Assembly: GCA_040880545.1 (NCBI GenBank)
Contig: JBBDIE010000076.1
Location: forward strand, 1-30,974
Reading direction: 5' to 3'
DNA: 30,974 nucleotides
DNA from: M55B112 sp040880545
GTDB lineage: Bacteria > Bacteroidota > Bacteroidia > Bacteroidales > GCA-2748055
This document shows, in pieces, positions 1-7,079 of the stretch. Each line of letters opens with the position of its first letter. Position 1 is the stretch's first letter. Position numbers and translations under genes: made by a program. The notes under the pieces are model-generated. The model searched no databases, was not told the origin of the DNA, and worked only from the letters and a program-made list of their open reading frames with translations.

Positions 1-13
1 TATTTAGCTATAT

Positions 14-46
14 AAAAAACCGCCCTGAAATATATCAAAGCGGTTT
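14..46 (-). terminator. Rho-independent terminator of pnp
   Basis: The arms AAACCGC (17-23) and GCGGTTT (40-46) pair. Read on the minus strand, the hairpin runs straight into a T-rich tract ending TTTTTTATA. It lies about 20 bases past the pnp stop codon, so it most simply ends the rpsO-pnp transcript. Confidence 0.8.
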
Positions 47-67
47 CTGTGTATCTGTTTGCAGCAA

Positions 68-2341
68 TCAGTCTCTTCTGCGATCCCTGTCATCCCTGTT
101 ATTACTGCCATCCCGTCTGTCTCGACTGTCACGGCTATCCCTGCGATCCCGGCTGTCGCGGTTGTCTCTTCGGGGGCCTGAAGGACGTCTTTCAGGTTCA
201 ACAAATCCTTCTGGTTTCTCCAGCAGGGCCCTTCTCGAGAGTTTTAGTTTTCCTGATCCCGGTTCAATACCGATTAGCTTCACCTGTATTTTATCACCTT
301 CTTTTAATACCTCTTCTACCTTATCCAGACGGCGCCATTCAATTTCTGAAATATGAAGCAGACCGTCTTTTCCCGGCATAATTTCAACGAAGGCACCATA
401 AGGCTGAATGCTTTTTACAACGCCGTCATAAACCGTATCAACTTCCGGCACTGCGATGATCCCTTTGATTCTGGCCATGGCGGCATCGATCGATTCCTTG
501 TTGACGGCAAATACATCAACGAGTCCTTTATTATCAACCTCCTCAATGGTGATTGTTGTACCAGTAGTTGCCTGTATCTCCTGGATCACTTTACCTCCTG
601 GTCCGATAATCGCACCGATAAAGTCTTTATCGATTTCAATTCTTTCGATCCTTGGTGCATGTGGCTTGAGTTCTGGATTTGGTTCCGAAATAGTTTCGTT
701 CATGATCCCCAGAATATGAAGCCTTCCTTTTTTTGCCTGGTCAAGTGCCTGTGCGAGTACCTCAAATGACAGACCTTCAACTTTAATATCCATTTGCGTG
801 GCAGTGATCCCGTCTTTGGTACCGGTTACTTTAAAGTCCATATCGCCCAGGTGATCTTCATCGCCCAGGATGTCGGATAGTACGGCAAACCTTTTTGCGT
901 CCTTTTCTGTGATCAGTCCCATCGCGATTCCCGATACAGGTTTGCTGATCTGGATTCCGGCGTCCATCAGTGCAAGTGTACCGGCACAAACTGTTGCCAT
1001 GGAAGAAGAACCGTTTGATTCAAGTATGTCTGAAACGATCCTTAATGCATAAGGAAGGTCAGACTCATTGGGTAGCATACGTTTCAGCGCCCTGTGAGCC
1101 AGGTTACCATGGCCAACTTCACGACGGCTGGTCCCACGCATGGGCCTTGCATCACCGGTGGAAAATGGCGGAAAATTATAGTGAAGTGTAAATTTTTCTG
1201 TACCTCTTACAAGGACTTCGTCGATCATCTTTTCGTCGAGCTTGGTTCCTAGTGTTACTGAAGTAAGCGATTGGGTTTCTCCCCGTGTAAAAAGCGCAGA
1301 TCCGTGTGCCCCGGGCAGGTAATCAATTTCGCACCAGATTTCCCTGATCTCATCAGTTTTCCTTCCGTCAAGCCTGATTCCCTTATCCAGTATCAGGTTC
1401 CTGACAACCTCTTTTTCCAGGTCATGGTAATATTTGTCTATGAGGCCCGTATTAACCTCTTCTTCACCTTGTTCCTTTTTAAGTTTTTCAATAAAATCCT
1501 GCTTTACTTTGGCAAAAGCCTCGGTACGGGCATGTTTGTCATTGTTGGCAGCGGCAGCCACCTTTGCACAATCTTTTTTCAGCTCCTTCCAGACAAGCGC
1601 TTTCAGCTCATCGTCATTCACTTCATGGTTGTATTCTCGCTTTTCTGACTTTCCGGTCTCTTTTTCAAGCTCTTTTTGTACTGTACACATTGGCTTGATA
1701 GCTTCGTGGGCAACTTTTATTGCTTCCAGCATTTCTTCCTCGGAAACTTCGTTCATTTCACCCTCTACCATGAGAATGTTATCGAAAGTGGCGCCAACCA
1801 TGATGTCAATATCTGCCTGTTTCAGTTCTGAAAAGGTCGGATTAACGATGAACTTACCATCGATCCTGGCAACACGTGCTTCAGCGATGGGGCCATGGAA
1901 TGGAATATCTGAAACGGCAAGGGCTGCAGAAGCAGCCAAACCGGCAAGTGAATCCGGCATAGTCTCTCCGTCGGCTGAAATCAGTGTAACATTTACAAAT
2001 GTGTCTGCATGAAAATCTTCAGGAAACAAAGGCCTTAATGCTCTGTCTATCAAGCGTGACACCAGAACTTCATGGTCACCCAGGCGTGCTTCTCTCTTCA
2101 GGAAGCCCCCGGGGAAACGACCGTGTGCGGCATACTTTTCTCGATATTCCACGGATAGTGGCATAAAGTCCACATCTTCTTTTGCTTCTTTTGCAGCAAC
2201 AACTGTTGCCAGCAGCATGGTACTGCCCATGCTTACAACAACTGCCCCGGCAGCCTGTTTCGCTAATTTACCGGTTTCAATTGTTATTTTTCTCCCATCT
2301 CCCAGATCGATGGTTTTGATGATTGGTGTTGGTTTTGACAT
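68..2341 (-). CDS. pnp: Polyribonucleotide nucleotidyltransferase (PNPase)
   Basis: Phosphorolytic 3'-5' exoribonuclease of mRNA turnover, cytoplasmic, normally a trimer. The 757-residue protein has the expected order: first RNase PH-like domain, helical linker, second RNase PH domain with DEDHLGDMD at 494-502 (D494 and D500 correspond to the catalytic metal-site acids), KH domain with GPGG loop, S1 domain at about 634-708. The last ~49 residues form an Arg/Asp-rich tail of RD, RDS and RDR units, absent from the 711-residue E. coli enzyme. I chose the ATG at 2341 (MSKPTP) because the frame also extends to 2410, but those 23 extra codons fall in the intergenic hairpin and do not resemble a PNPase N terminus. 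It follows rpsO by 75 bases. Confidence 0.97.
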   Translation of the reverse strand: MSKPTPIIKTIDLGDGRKITIETGKLAKQAAGAVVVSMGSTMLLATVVAAKEAKEDVDFMPLSVEYREKYAAHGRFPGGFLKREARLGDHEVLVSRLIDRALRPLFPEDFHADTFVNVTLISADGETMPDSLAGLAASAALAVSDIPFHGPIAEARVARIDGKFIVNPTFSELKQADIDIMVGATFDNILMVEGEMNEVSEEEMLEAIKVAHEAIKPMCTVQKELEKETGKSEKREYNHEVNDDELKALVWKELKKDCAKVAAAANNDKHARTEAFAKVKQDFIEKLKKEQGEEEVNTGLIDKYYHDLEKEVVRNLILDKGIRLDGRKTDEIREIWCEIDYLPGAHGSALFTRGETQSLTSVTLGTKLDEKMIDEVLVRGTEKFTLHYNFPPFSTGDARPMRGTSRREVGHGNLAHRALKRMLPNESDLPYALRIVSDILESNGSSSMATVCAGTLALMDAGIQISKPVSGIAMGLITEKDAKRFAVLSDILGDEDHLGDMDFKVTGTKDGITATQMDIKVEGLSFEVLAQALDQAKKGRLHILGIMNETISEPNPELKPHAPRIERIEIDKDFIGAIIGPGGKVIQEIQATTGTTITIEEVDNKGLVDVFAVNKESIDAAMARIKGIIAVPEVDTVYDGVVKSIQPYGAFVEIMPGKDGLLHISEIEWRRLDKVEEVLKEGDKIQVKLIGIEPGSGKLKLSRRALLEKPEGFVEPERRPSGPRRDNRDSRDRRDSRDSRDRRDGSNNRDDRDRRRD

Positions 2342-2362
2342 ATCTTTTTCTTCTATAAACGC

Positions 2363-2399
2363 ATATATAAAAAGAAAGGCAATTTCAAATTGCCTTTCT
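2363..2399 (-). terminator. rpsO-pnp intergenic hairpin (terminator/attenuator or processing site)
   Basis: AGAAAGGCAATTT (2373-2385) and its exact reverse complement (2387-2399) are separated by one base, giving a near-perfect stem. On the minus strand it is followed by TTTTTATATATGC, so it has the form of an intrinsic terminator between rpsO and pnp. In E. coli the same gap holds a terminator and an RNase III-cut hairpin that controls pnp; whether this one attenuates or is processed is inference. Confidence 0.75.
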
Positions 2400-2416
2400 C
2401 TGAAAAACAAATATTT

Positions 2417-2686
2417 TTATTTCCTGATCTTAAGCTCCTTGATGACTTCCCTGTAGCGATCAATATCTTTTACTTTCAGGTAATCGAGCAGACTACGGCG
2501 CTTCCCTACCAGTCGGAGCAATGCACGCTGGGTGCTGTAGTCCTTCTTATTTATCTTAAGATGCTCTGTGAGATGGTTAATCCTGTAAGTAAAAAGAGCA
2601 ATTTGACCTTCCGCAGAACCAGTATTGGTTTCTGATTTTCCGTACTTTTTGAAAATTTCCTGTTTCTTCTCAGTCGTTAAATACAT
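2417..2686 (-). CDS. rpsO: 30S ribosomal protein S15
   Basis: Small-subunit protein that binds 16S rRNA (central domain) early in assembly. At 89 residues it has exactly the usual length. The conserved core is visible: G-S-A-E-x-Q-I-A near residues 23-30, the helix with RINHLTEHLK, and the block TQRALLRLVGKRRSLLDYLK. It is the first gene of an rpsO-pnp operon, a conserved bacterial arrangement, and is driven by a good Bacteroidota promoter about 40 bases upstream. Confidence 0.97.
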   Translation of the reverse strand: MYLTTEKKQEIFKKYGKSETNTGSAEGQIALFTYRINHLTEHLKINKKDYSTQRALLRLVGKRRSLLDYLKVKDIDRYREVIKELKIRK

Positions 2687-2725
2687 TCTTTAATATGCTT
2701 TAATCTGTTTCTAATTTTAGAGTTG

Positions 2726-2755
2726 CAAAGGTATTTATTTTTTTCAATATTGCAA
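2726..2755 (-). promoter_or_regulatory. Bacteroidota-type promoter of rpsO-pnp
   Basis: On the minus strand, TTG (2755-2753), a 19-base spacer, and TACCTTTG (2733-2726) match the Bacteroidota primary sigma consensus TTG-N19-TAnnTTTG. The start codon at 2686 gives a leader of roughly 30 bases. Confidence 0.75.
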
Positions 2756-2858
2756 TATCAGGCAAAAATTTATCACCACTGATTCTCAGAGTTTTCTATC
2801 AATATTTCTCTGTTTGGTTAATTTTTACTGGTTACTGTTTATTTGGATTATGGACCAT

Positions 2859-4187
2859 TCACGAAGACCCTTGTTGAAATTTACCTGAGGACCCCTGGTG
2901 AATGCCCTGTCCATGAATGATCAGGTTGTTACCAAACTGGCATTCCAGGCAACGTTTCTGTTTGCAATAATTTTTGTAAAGATACAGTAACGACTGACTT
3001 TCGAAAGCATTGCTGGTATGTATTCCGAACGAATTCCATTTTTTAAGAATACTGTTTTTTTCAGGGGGAAGTTGTTCAAGCAGGTTTACGGCATAATCAC
3101 AATAGCTTTGTTTACCGTTAATTCTTCCAAAGAAAAAAAGGTAGGGAGCGATGCTGTTGATAAGAAGCAGTCTGATAAATTCTGTTCCCAGGTATTTCAT
3201 GCTGTTTTCCGATTCTTTGCCAAGTAGGTAGTGGGTGTTCCAGTAATCGCCTGCCCTGACCCTGAGTAGACCGGTAAGTTCAGTAATCTCCGGCCATGCT
3301 TCAAGATAATGATGGAAGGGAAATCGGGTTTTAATGAAGGCGGCCAGTTGGGCGATTCTAAGTGAAGGGAAGGCTGAGGGACGCATACGCATGAATTTCC
3401 AAACATGCAGCGGGACCCTTGTATCTTCAAGTTTGCCTGTATGTCGATCAAATTCATATTTCAGTCCTTCGGTATACTTATCGTGCGACAGGGTTATATC
3501 CAGCATACCAGACTGGCCAAACAGGATCGCTTCCAGGGCAAACAAATTATCTTTATTACGCAGGAGCAGAGGGTAAGGAACCAGGAGCGACAACATCTCA
3601 AATGGGGTTGTATTTACCGGCAGACCGAATGAACGAAAGATTACACGTGAGAGTATGGAATCCCAGTGTCCATGTAAATCTTCCATATTTCTTCGCATCA
3701 ACTCCGATTTTTCATGCAGTTTTTCTACCATCAGAGAGGATGTCCATTGTGCAATGTGTACCGGTTCAGTTTTATGAAGCTGGTCCTGGCAGGGAATCCA
3801 TTTTCCGTTATTCTGAAGTTCCTGGTAAGTGTCCCACATCAGTGTGGGAAATCTGAGGACGGCTGCCGGAATCGGTTCTCCGCCCGGCCTGGTAATTTCA
3901 CAATCATTAAAGTATACCACATGCAGGATGACGGAATCATAGGCAGGATCTGTTGAATGTCCGTGTTTCAACCAGTCGGATGCATTGATATGTAGTTCAA
4001 CATTACCTGCCCAGACCGTTCCGTCAATCTCCACCTTGGCATTAAAGAAATCGGGCCCTGAGTCATGGTTGTGCAGACCGGGGTCGCGAACTTTAATTAC
4101 ACTATTTCCAGCGGGAGTCAGCCGGATACCAGTGAGTTGCTGGTTTTTCCATAAAAAATGTAAAAACTCCTCGTTGATCTTTTTCAT
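2859..4187 (-). CDS. DUF2851 family protein
   Basis: A 442-residue cytoplasmic-looking protein with no signal peptide or membrane segment, matching the Bacteroidota family DUF2851, whose function is unknown. Recognisable family blocks are LHNHDSGPDFFNAKVEIDG (about 37-55), the following GNVELHINASDWLKHGH, and YDSVILHVVYFND. The abundance of His and acidic residues in these blocks could suit metal binding, but that is inference. Near the C terminus is a small cysteine cluster, C-x5-C-x2-C (CKQKRCLEC). The start ATG at 4187 is preceded by ATAGGAA, a modest ribosome-binding site. It stands alone: the phosphatase remnant diverges upstream and rpsO follows 172 bases downstream. Confidence 0.85.
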   Translation of the reverse strand: MKKINEEFLHFLWKNQQLTGIRLTPAGNSVIKVRDPGLHNHDSGPDFFNAKVEIDGTVWAGNVELHINASDWLKHGHSTDPAYDSVILHVVYFNDCEITRPGGEPIPAAVLRFPTLMWDTYQELQNNGKWIPCQDQLHKTEPVHIAQWTSSLMVEKLHEKSELMRRNMEDLHGHWDSILSRVIFRSFGLPVNTTPFEMLSLLVPYPLLLRNKDNLFALEAILFGQSGMLDITLSHDKYTEGLKYEFDRHTGKLEDTRVPLHVWKFMRMRPSAFPSLRIAQLAAFIKTRFPFHHYLEAWPEITELTGLLRVRAGDYWNTHYLLGKESENSMKYLGTEFIRLLLINSIAPYLFFFGRINGKQSYCDYAVNLLEQLPPEKNSILKKWNSFGIHTSNAFESQSLLYLYKNYCKQKRCLECQFGNNLIIHGQGIHQGSSGKFQQGSS

Positions 4188-4366
4188 TTCCTATACATTT
4201 GAATTCTTTTTTACCTGTTAATGTGATGAGTTGGCCCATTATCGTTTTTTGTCTTCTGTTTTTTATAAAAAATTCAGCCGACATATTTTTCAATTTAAGT
4301 ACCGGGAACCTGGACGATTATGAATGCAAAGGATTGTATTATCTTAAATCTTCTAAAAAAACAAGA

Positions 4367-4750
4367 ATGAAATTGATTTCAATCTTTTTGACAGTACAGT
4401 TATTGGTGGCTGGATGTAGTAGTGGGCATAAGCAAGGTGAAGAAGGGCTTACCGGGGTACAGTCTTTACTATGGTTTCAGTATTCTGCGGAAGTCGAAGC
4501 ACTATTTTTGCAGGGGTATAATATTGCGTCGGAGCATGTCATGAACTATGATTTTTCAGAAAGTGAGAGACTACCTGCCGTTACACTGGATCTTGATGAA
4601 ACTGTGCTGGACAATAGTCCCTTCAATGTGCAGATGCTCAGAGAAGGTTTCAGTTATTCACTTCTGCTGAAAGGCATGGTCATGCATCGAACGCCCCCAC
4701 CTCCCCTTGACAATTCGCTGCCATCAATGGTGAGAACATATCTTTCATAA
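4367..4750 (+). pseudogene. Truncated lipoprotein e(P4)-family HAD acid phosphatase
   Basis: Counting from the ATG at 4367, residues 1-17 are a lipoprotein signal with lipobox LVAG-C17. The protein then matches the 5'-nucleotidase/acid phosphatase lipoprotein e(P4) family. HAD motif I is intact as LDLDETVLDNSPF, with nucleophile D75 and general acid D77. Similarity runs to GFSYS (residue 98, base 4660) and stops. The remaining frame to 4750 is only the complement of the arginine deiminase 3' end. Full-length members have roughly 260-280 residues, so about two thirds, including HAD motifs II-IV, are missing and the product cannot be active. The frame continues upstream to 4199, but the lipoprotein signal marks the real start. 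Confidence 0.82.
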
Positions 4751-5898
4751 TCGCTAAGACTAAATTTGCCTTCCAGTAGGTCGCGGGCCCTCAAAACCTC
4801 AAACCCGTTCTGGTTCAGGTTTTCAAGGGTATGTATGTTCCTGTTGTAGCCAATTATTTTTCCCGGGCCTATGGCAAAAAAATTGGCTCCGCTGTGCCAT
4901 TGTTCCCTCTCCTGAATGGTTGGATCGCCGTTCCCTCCACAGTAGGTAATTTCCAGCTCCATGCCCAGTTTAGCCATGATGGCCGGAATATTTTCAACTG
5001 TCTGAATGGATTTTACTATGCCATTGTCCAGTTCAATATGCACGGTTTCATATTTGTTTGGCTGTAATATCAGGGGTTTATATATCATGCATGTGGCGTG
5101 ATCCAGCAATGTGAATACCATGTCGAGGTGGATAAAAGATTCCGGTTTTTCGGGTAGCTCCTGCACAACGATATGGAAGGGCTTTTTGTCCTGCCTGATC
5201 TGGTTAATGATAAAGTCCACTCCCTGTGTGGTTGTTCTGGAACCGATGCCAATCAGCAGGATATCTTCCCTTGCCACGAGTACATCCCCGCCTTCAATAT
5301 TGATACGGTTACCCGTCAGGTCCAGGTCATCCGCAACAATGGTCTGAGCCCTCATTTTCGGGTGGTAATTGAATATGGCCTCCATGATCAGCGCCTCCCG
5401 GTCGCGCACCCTGCTGGCCATCTTACCTATCAGAACCTTGTCTTGTATGGCAATGGCTGAATCACGTGTAAAGAAGAAATTGTGCAGGGGTCTGAGGGCA
5501 TAGTTTTCATTGCTGAGGAAGTTTGTCAATGTTTTCTTCATCAGTGGTACACCTTGGATAAGTAACCGGCTCAGTTCCTCCGGTTCCTGGTCGAGCAGGA
5601 AATCGAGCAATTCGGGACGTCGCTCATTGTAACAACTTTTTTTCACGATCTTCTCCTTCACCTCGAAAGAACGAAGAATGTCGCAGAGCAGATCACTGAC
5701 CCTGTAAGTTTTGGTAACCTGTTGAAGTGTACATTCAAGTTGGTTGTATTCCTTGTTTGCAACGGAGAGGTTCAGAATATCGCTGTAGAGTGCCCTTTCG
5801 GCATTTTTCGGTGTCATATTCTCTACCTCAGGTCCCGGTGGGTGAAGGATCACCCCTTCGATTTTTCCAGTTTCAGAATATAACTTGATCTTAGACAT
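4654..5898 (-). CDS. arcA: Arginine deiminase family protein
   Basis: Predicted to hydrolyse L-arginine to citrulline and ammonia in the cytoplasm. The guanidino-modifying (pentein) catalytic set is complete, numbered from the ATG at 5898: FFFTRD with D146, NIEGGD with E202, FIHLDM with H257 and D259, and nucleophile C405 in GGGGVRCMTMP. Length (414 residues) is normal. The frame opens two codons earlier at a TTG, but ATG at 5898 is preferred. No carbamate kinase, ornithine carbamoyltransferase or ArcD antiporter is adjacent, so this is not the classic arc operon. The last few residues (after MTMPF) and the stop lie inside the truncated phosphatase gene, so the native C terminus may have been replaced at that junction. 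Confidence 0.88.
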   Translation of the reverse strand: MSKIKLYSETGKIEGVILHPPGPEVENMTPKNAERALYSDILNLSVANKEYNQLECTLQQVTKTYRVSDLLCDILRSFEVKEKIVKKSCYNERRPELLDFLLDQEPEELSRLLIQGVPLMKKTLTNFLSNENYALRPLHNFFFTRDSAIAIQDKVLIGKMASRVRDREALIMEAIFNYHPKMRAQTIVADDLDLTGNRINIEGGDVLVAREDILLIGIGSRTTTQGVDFIINQIRQDKKPFHIVVQELPEKPESFIHLDMVFTLLDHATCMIYKPLILQPNKYETVHIELDNGIVKSIQTVENIPAIMAKLGMELEITYCGGNGDPTIQEREQWHSGANFFAIGPGKIIGYNRNIHTLENLNQNGFEVLRARDLLEGKFSLSDYERYVLTIDGSELSRGGGGVRCMTMPFSRSE

Positions 5899-5927
5899 AC
5901 CCAATCTTTCATTAGTTATTGCGTATG

Positions 5928-5935
5928 CAAAGATA
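5928..5935 (-). promoter_or_regulatory. Probable arcA promoter -7 box
   Basis: TATCTTTG on the minus strand matches TAnnTTTG and lies 29 bases before the ATG at 5898. I do not see a convincing TTG at the expected -33 distance, so support is partial. Confidence 0.5.
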
Positions 5936-5956
5936 TATTTTTAACAGAGAAATTGT

Positions 5957-6157
5957 CTATCCTGAAAACCCGGAAGTTTTATGAGACCCGTCGCAGAAGG
6001 GTTTATCCGAACTCATTCCGCAACGGCAGAGGAATAGAGGTCCCTGCCGTGTTATTAATTCCCCGGAAGAATCAAATAATTCAAAATTTCCGGATACCTG
6101 AAGCGGTCCGTTCGATGTCACTTTAAATTGAGCAGTATTGTCATCTTTCATGGTCAT
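5957..6157 (-). CDS. Small CDGSH iron-sulfur protein
   Basis: A 66-residue protein made of one CDGSH domain, which binds a 2Fe-2S cluster through three cysteines and one histidine. The motif is complete: C44, C46, C55 and H59 in CRCGMSSDKPFCDGSH. Its ATG overlaps the stop of the upstream gene as ATGA (6157-6154), pointing to translational coupling. From about residue 17 it resembles the C-terminal half of that upstream protein, so the pair looks like a tandem duplication. Role (redox or cluster transfer) is not established from sequence. An in-frame ATG two codons later (6151) is an alternative start. Confidence 0.88.
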   Translation of the reverse strand: MTMKDDNTAQFKVTSNGPLQVSGNFELFDSSGELITRQGPLFLCRCGMSSDKPFCDGSHKTSGFSG

Positions 6158-6648
6158 ATTGTATCAGTAAATCCTATTTTTCGATGCGTACCATCGCAGA
6201 AGGGCATGCTTCCGGAGCCTCCGCACCTGCAAAAGGATGTCATCTGCATTGTTCTCAGCTTATTACCATCGGCACCTATCACTTCAAAGTTGCCGTCAAC
6301 AACCACGGGCCCGTCTTTCATGATGGAAACTTTCGTTGCTTTTTTGGTATCTTCAGTTTTTGTAAGGGTCTCCGGAGTGACCTCTTCTGCGGATGAATAA
6401 TTGGCATTCAGCGAAGCCTGGTCCATATCTTTGTTGTACTTCCACTCCAACGCCTGGGTGGGGCATTTTTTCACAACTTCAATGATCCTTCTGGTGGGGG
6501 CTCCTTTCATATTCACCCAAGGACGTCTTCCCGGATTGAAAACCTCGATCAGTTCTCTGAAACAGGTAGTTGCATGGATACACTTCGACGGTTTCCAAAA
6601 CACTGTGATCTCTTCATTGGTATATTGTCTGTTCCTTGGATCTTCCAT
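6154..6648 (-). CDS. Mono-cluster 4Fe-4S (Fer4_19) plus CDGSH fusion protein
   Basis: A 164-residue soluble protein with two iron-sulfur modules. Residues ~12-70 match the divergent mono-cluster ferredoxin family Fer4_19 (DUF1271), with C23, C29 and C62 in a KCPTQAL context. Residues ~106-162 form a CDGSH domain with C140, C142, C151 and H155 in CRCGGSGSMPFCDGTH. A charged, Glu/Thr/Lys-rich linker joins them. Fer4_19-CDGSH fusions are a known architecture of unclear function, presumably electron transfer or redox sensing. It is the first gene of a two-gene unit with the CDGSH miniprotein. I find no clear promoter in the bases upstream. Confidence 0.88.
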   Translation of the reverse strand: MEDPRNRQYTNEEITVFWKPSKCIHATTCFRELIEVFNPGRRPWVNMKGAPTRRIIEVVKKCPTQALEWKYNKDMDQASLNANYSSAEEVTPETLTKTEDTKKATKVSIMKDGPVVVDGNFEVIGADGNKLRTMQMTSFCRCGGSGSMPFCDGTHRKIGFTDTI

Positions 6649-7079
6649 TTACATTGCTTTACTCAATGGATAACAACAAATCATACCTCTTTATGTTCAA
6701 GATGGAGAAATGGGTGATTAAAGTATTGTCAATGACTTAAATATTAATGCATTATACCAGTTAATACCTTTCTTTAAGATATTCAAACAGTAGACTTGAA
6801 ATTCATAAACCGACAGACAATGAAGTTACTGATTTTACAGGTATTTTATCACATATTGGTCAGCGTGCTATAAAAAGGAATTCACGGAGTATGATTCAGT
6901 GAAGTAAATCCTGAATTTTACCATAACGTTTTAATTAGTCCTTGAAAGAAAACGTCAATAGCTGTGTTATGCCCGACTTCAAAGCAGTCATCGCAAGCCT
7001 TGCAATCGAACATTATGATAGATTGGAGCATGGATTCCTTAAAATTAAGTTTTTACTTTCGATAGCGAAATAAGAAAAA
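6649..7079. other. 431-base intergenic region, no firm gene
   Basis: AT-rich spacer between the receptor stop and the CDGSH unit. A 37-codon minus-strand frame (7031-6918) has AAGGA before its ATG and encodes C-x2-C-x2-C, but I do not recognise it. A plus-strand open stretch around 6781-6894 also resembles nothing known. A weak hairpin TTTCG-ATAG-CGAAA (7057-7070) just after the receptor stop might act as a poor terminator. No RNA gene is recognisable. Confidence 0.4.

Noticed and set aside
1434..2012. 192-codon Ser/Phe-rich plus-strand frame inside pnp
   Set aside because: Antisense of a conserved enzyme; the Ser/Phe-rich content reflects complementing Glu/Lys codons.
2342..2410. A 23-residue N-terminal extension of PNPase
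   Set aside because: It is encoded by the intergenic hairpin and resembles no PNPase N terminus; ATG at 2341 gives the family start.
4199..4366. Upstream extension of the phosphatase frame
   Set aside because: The lipoprotein signal beginning at 4367 would be internal if translation started earlier.
4654..5898. Complete arginine deiminase pathway (arc operon)
   Set aside because: No ornithine carbamoyltransferase, carbamate kinase or antiporter gene lies nearby.
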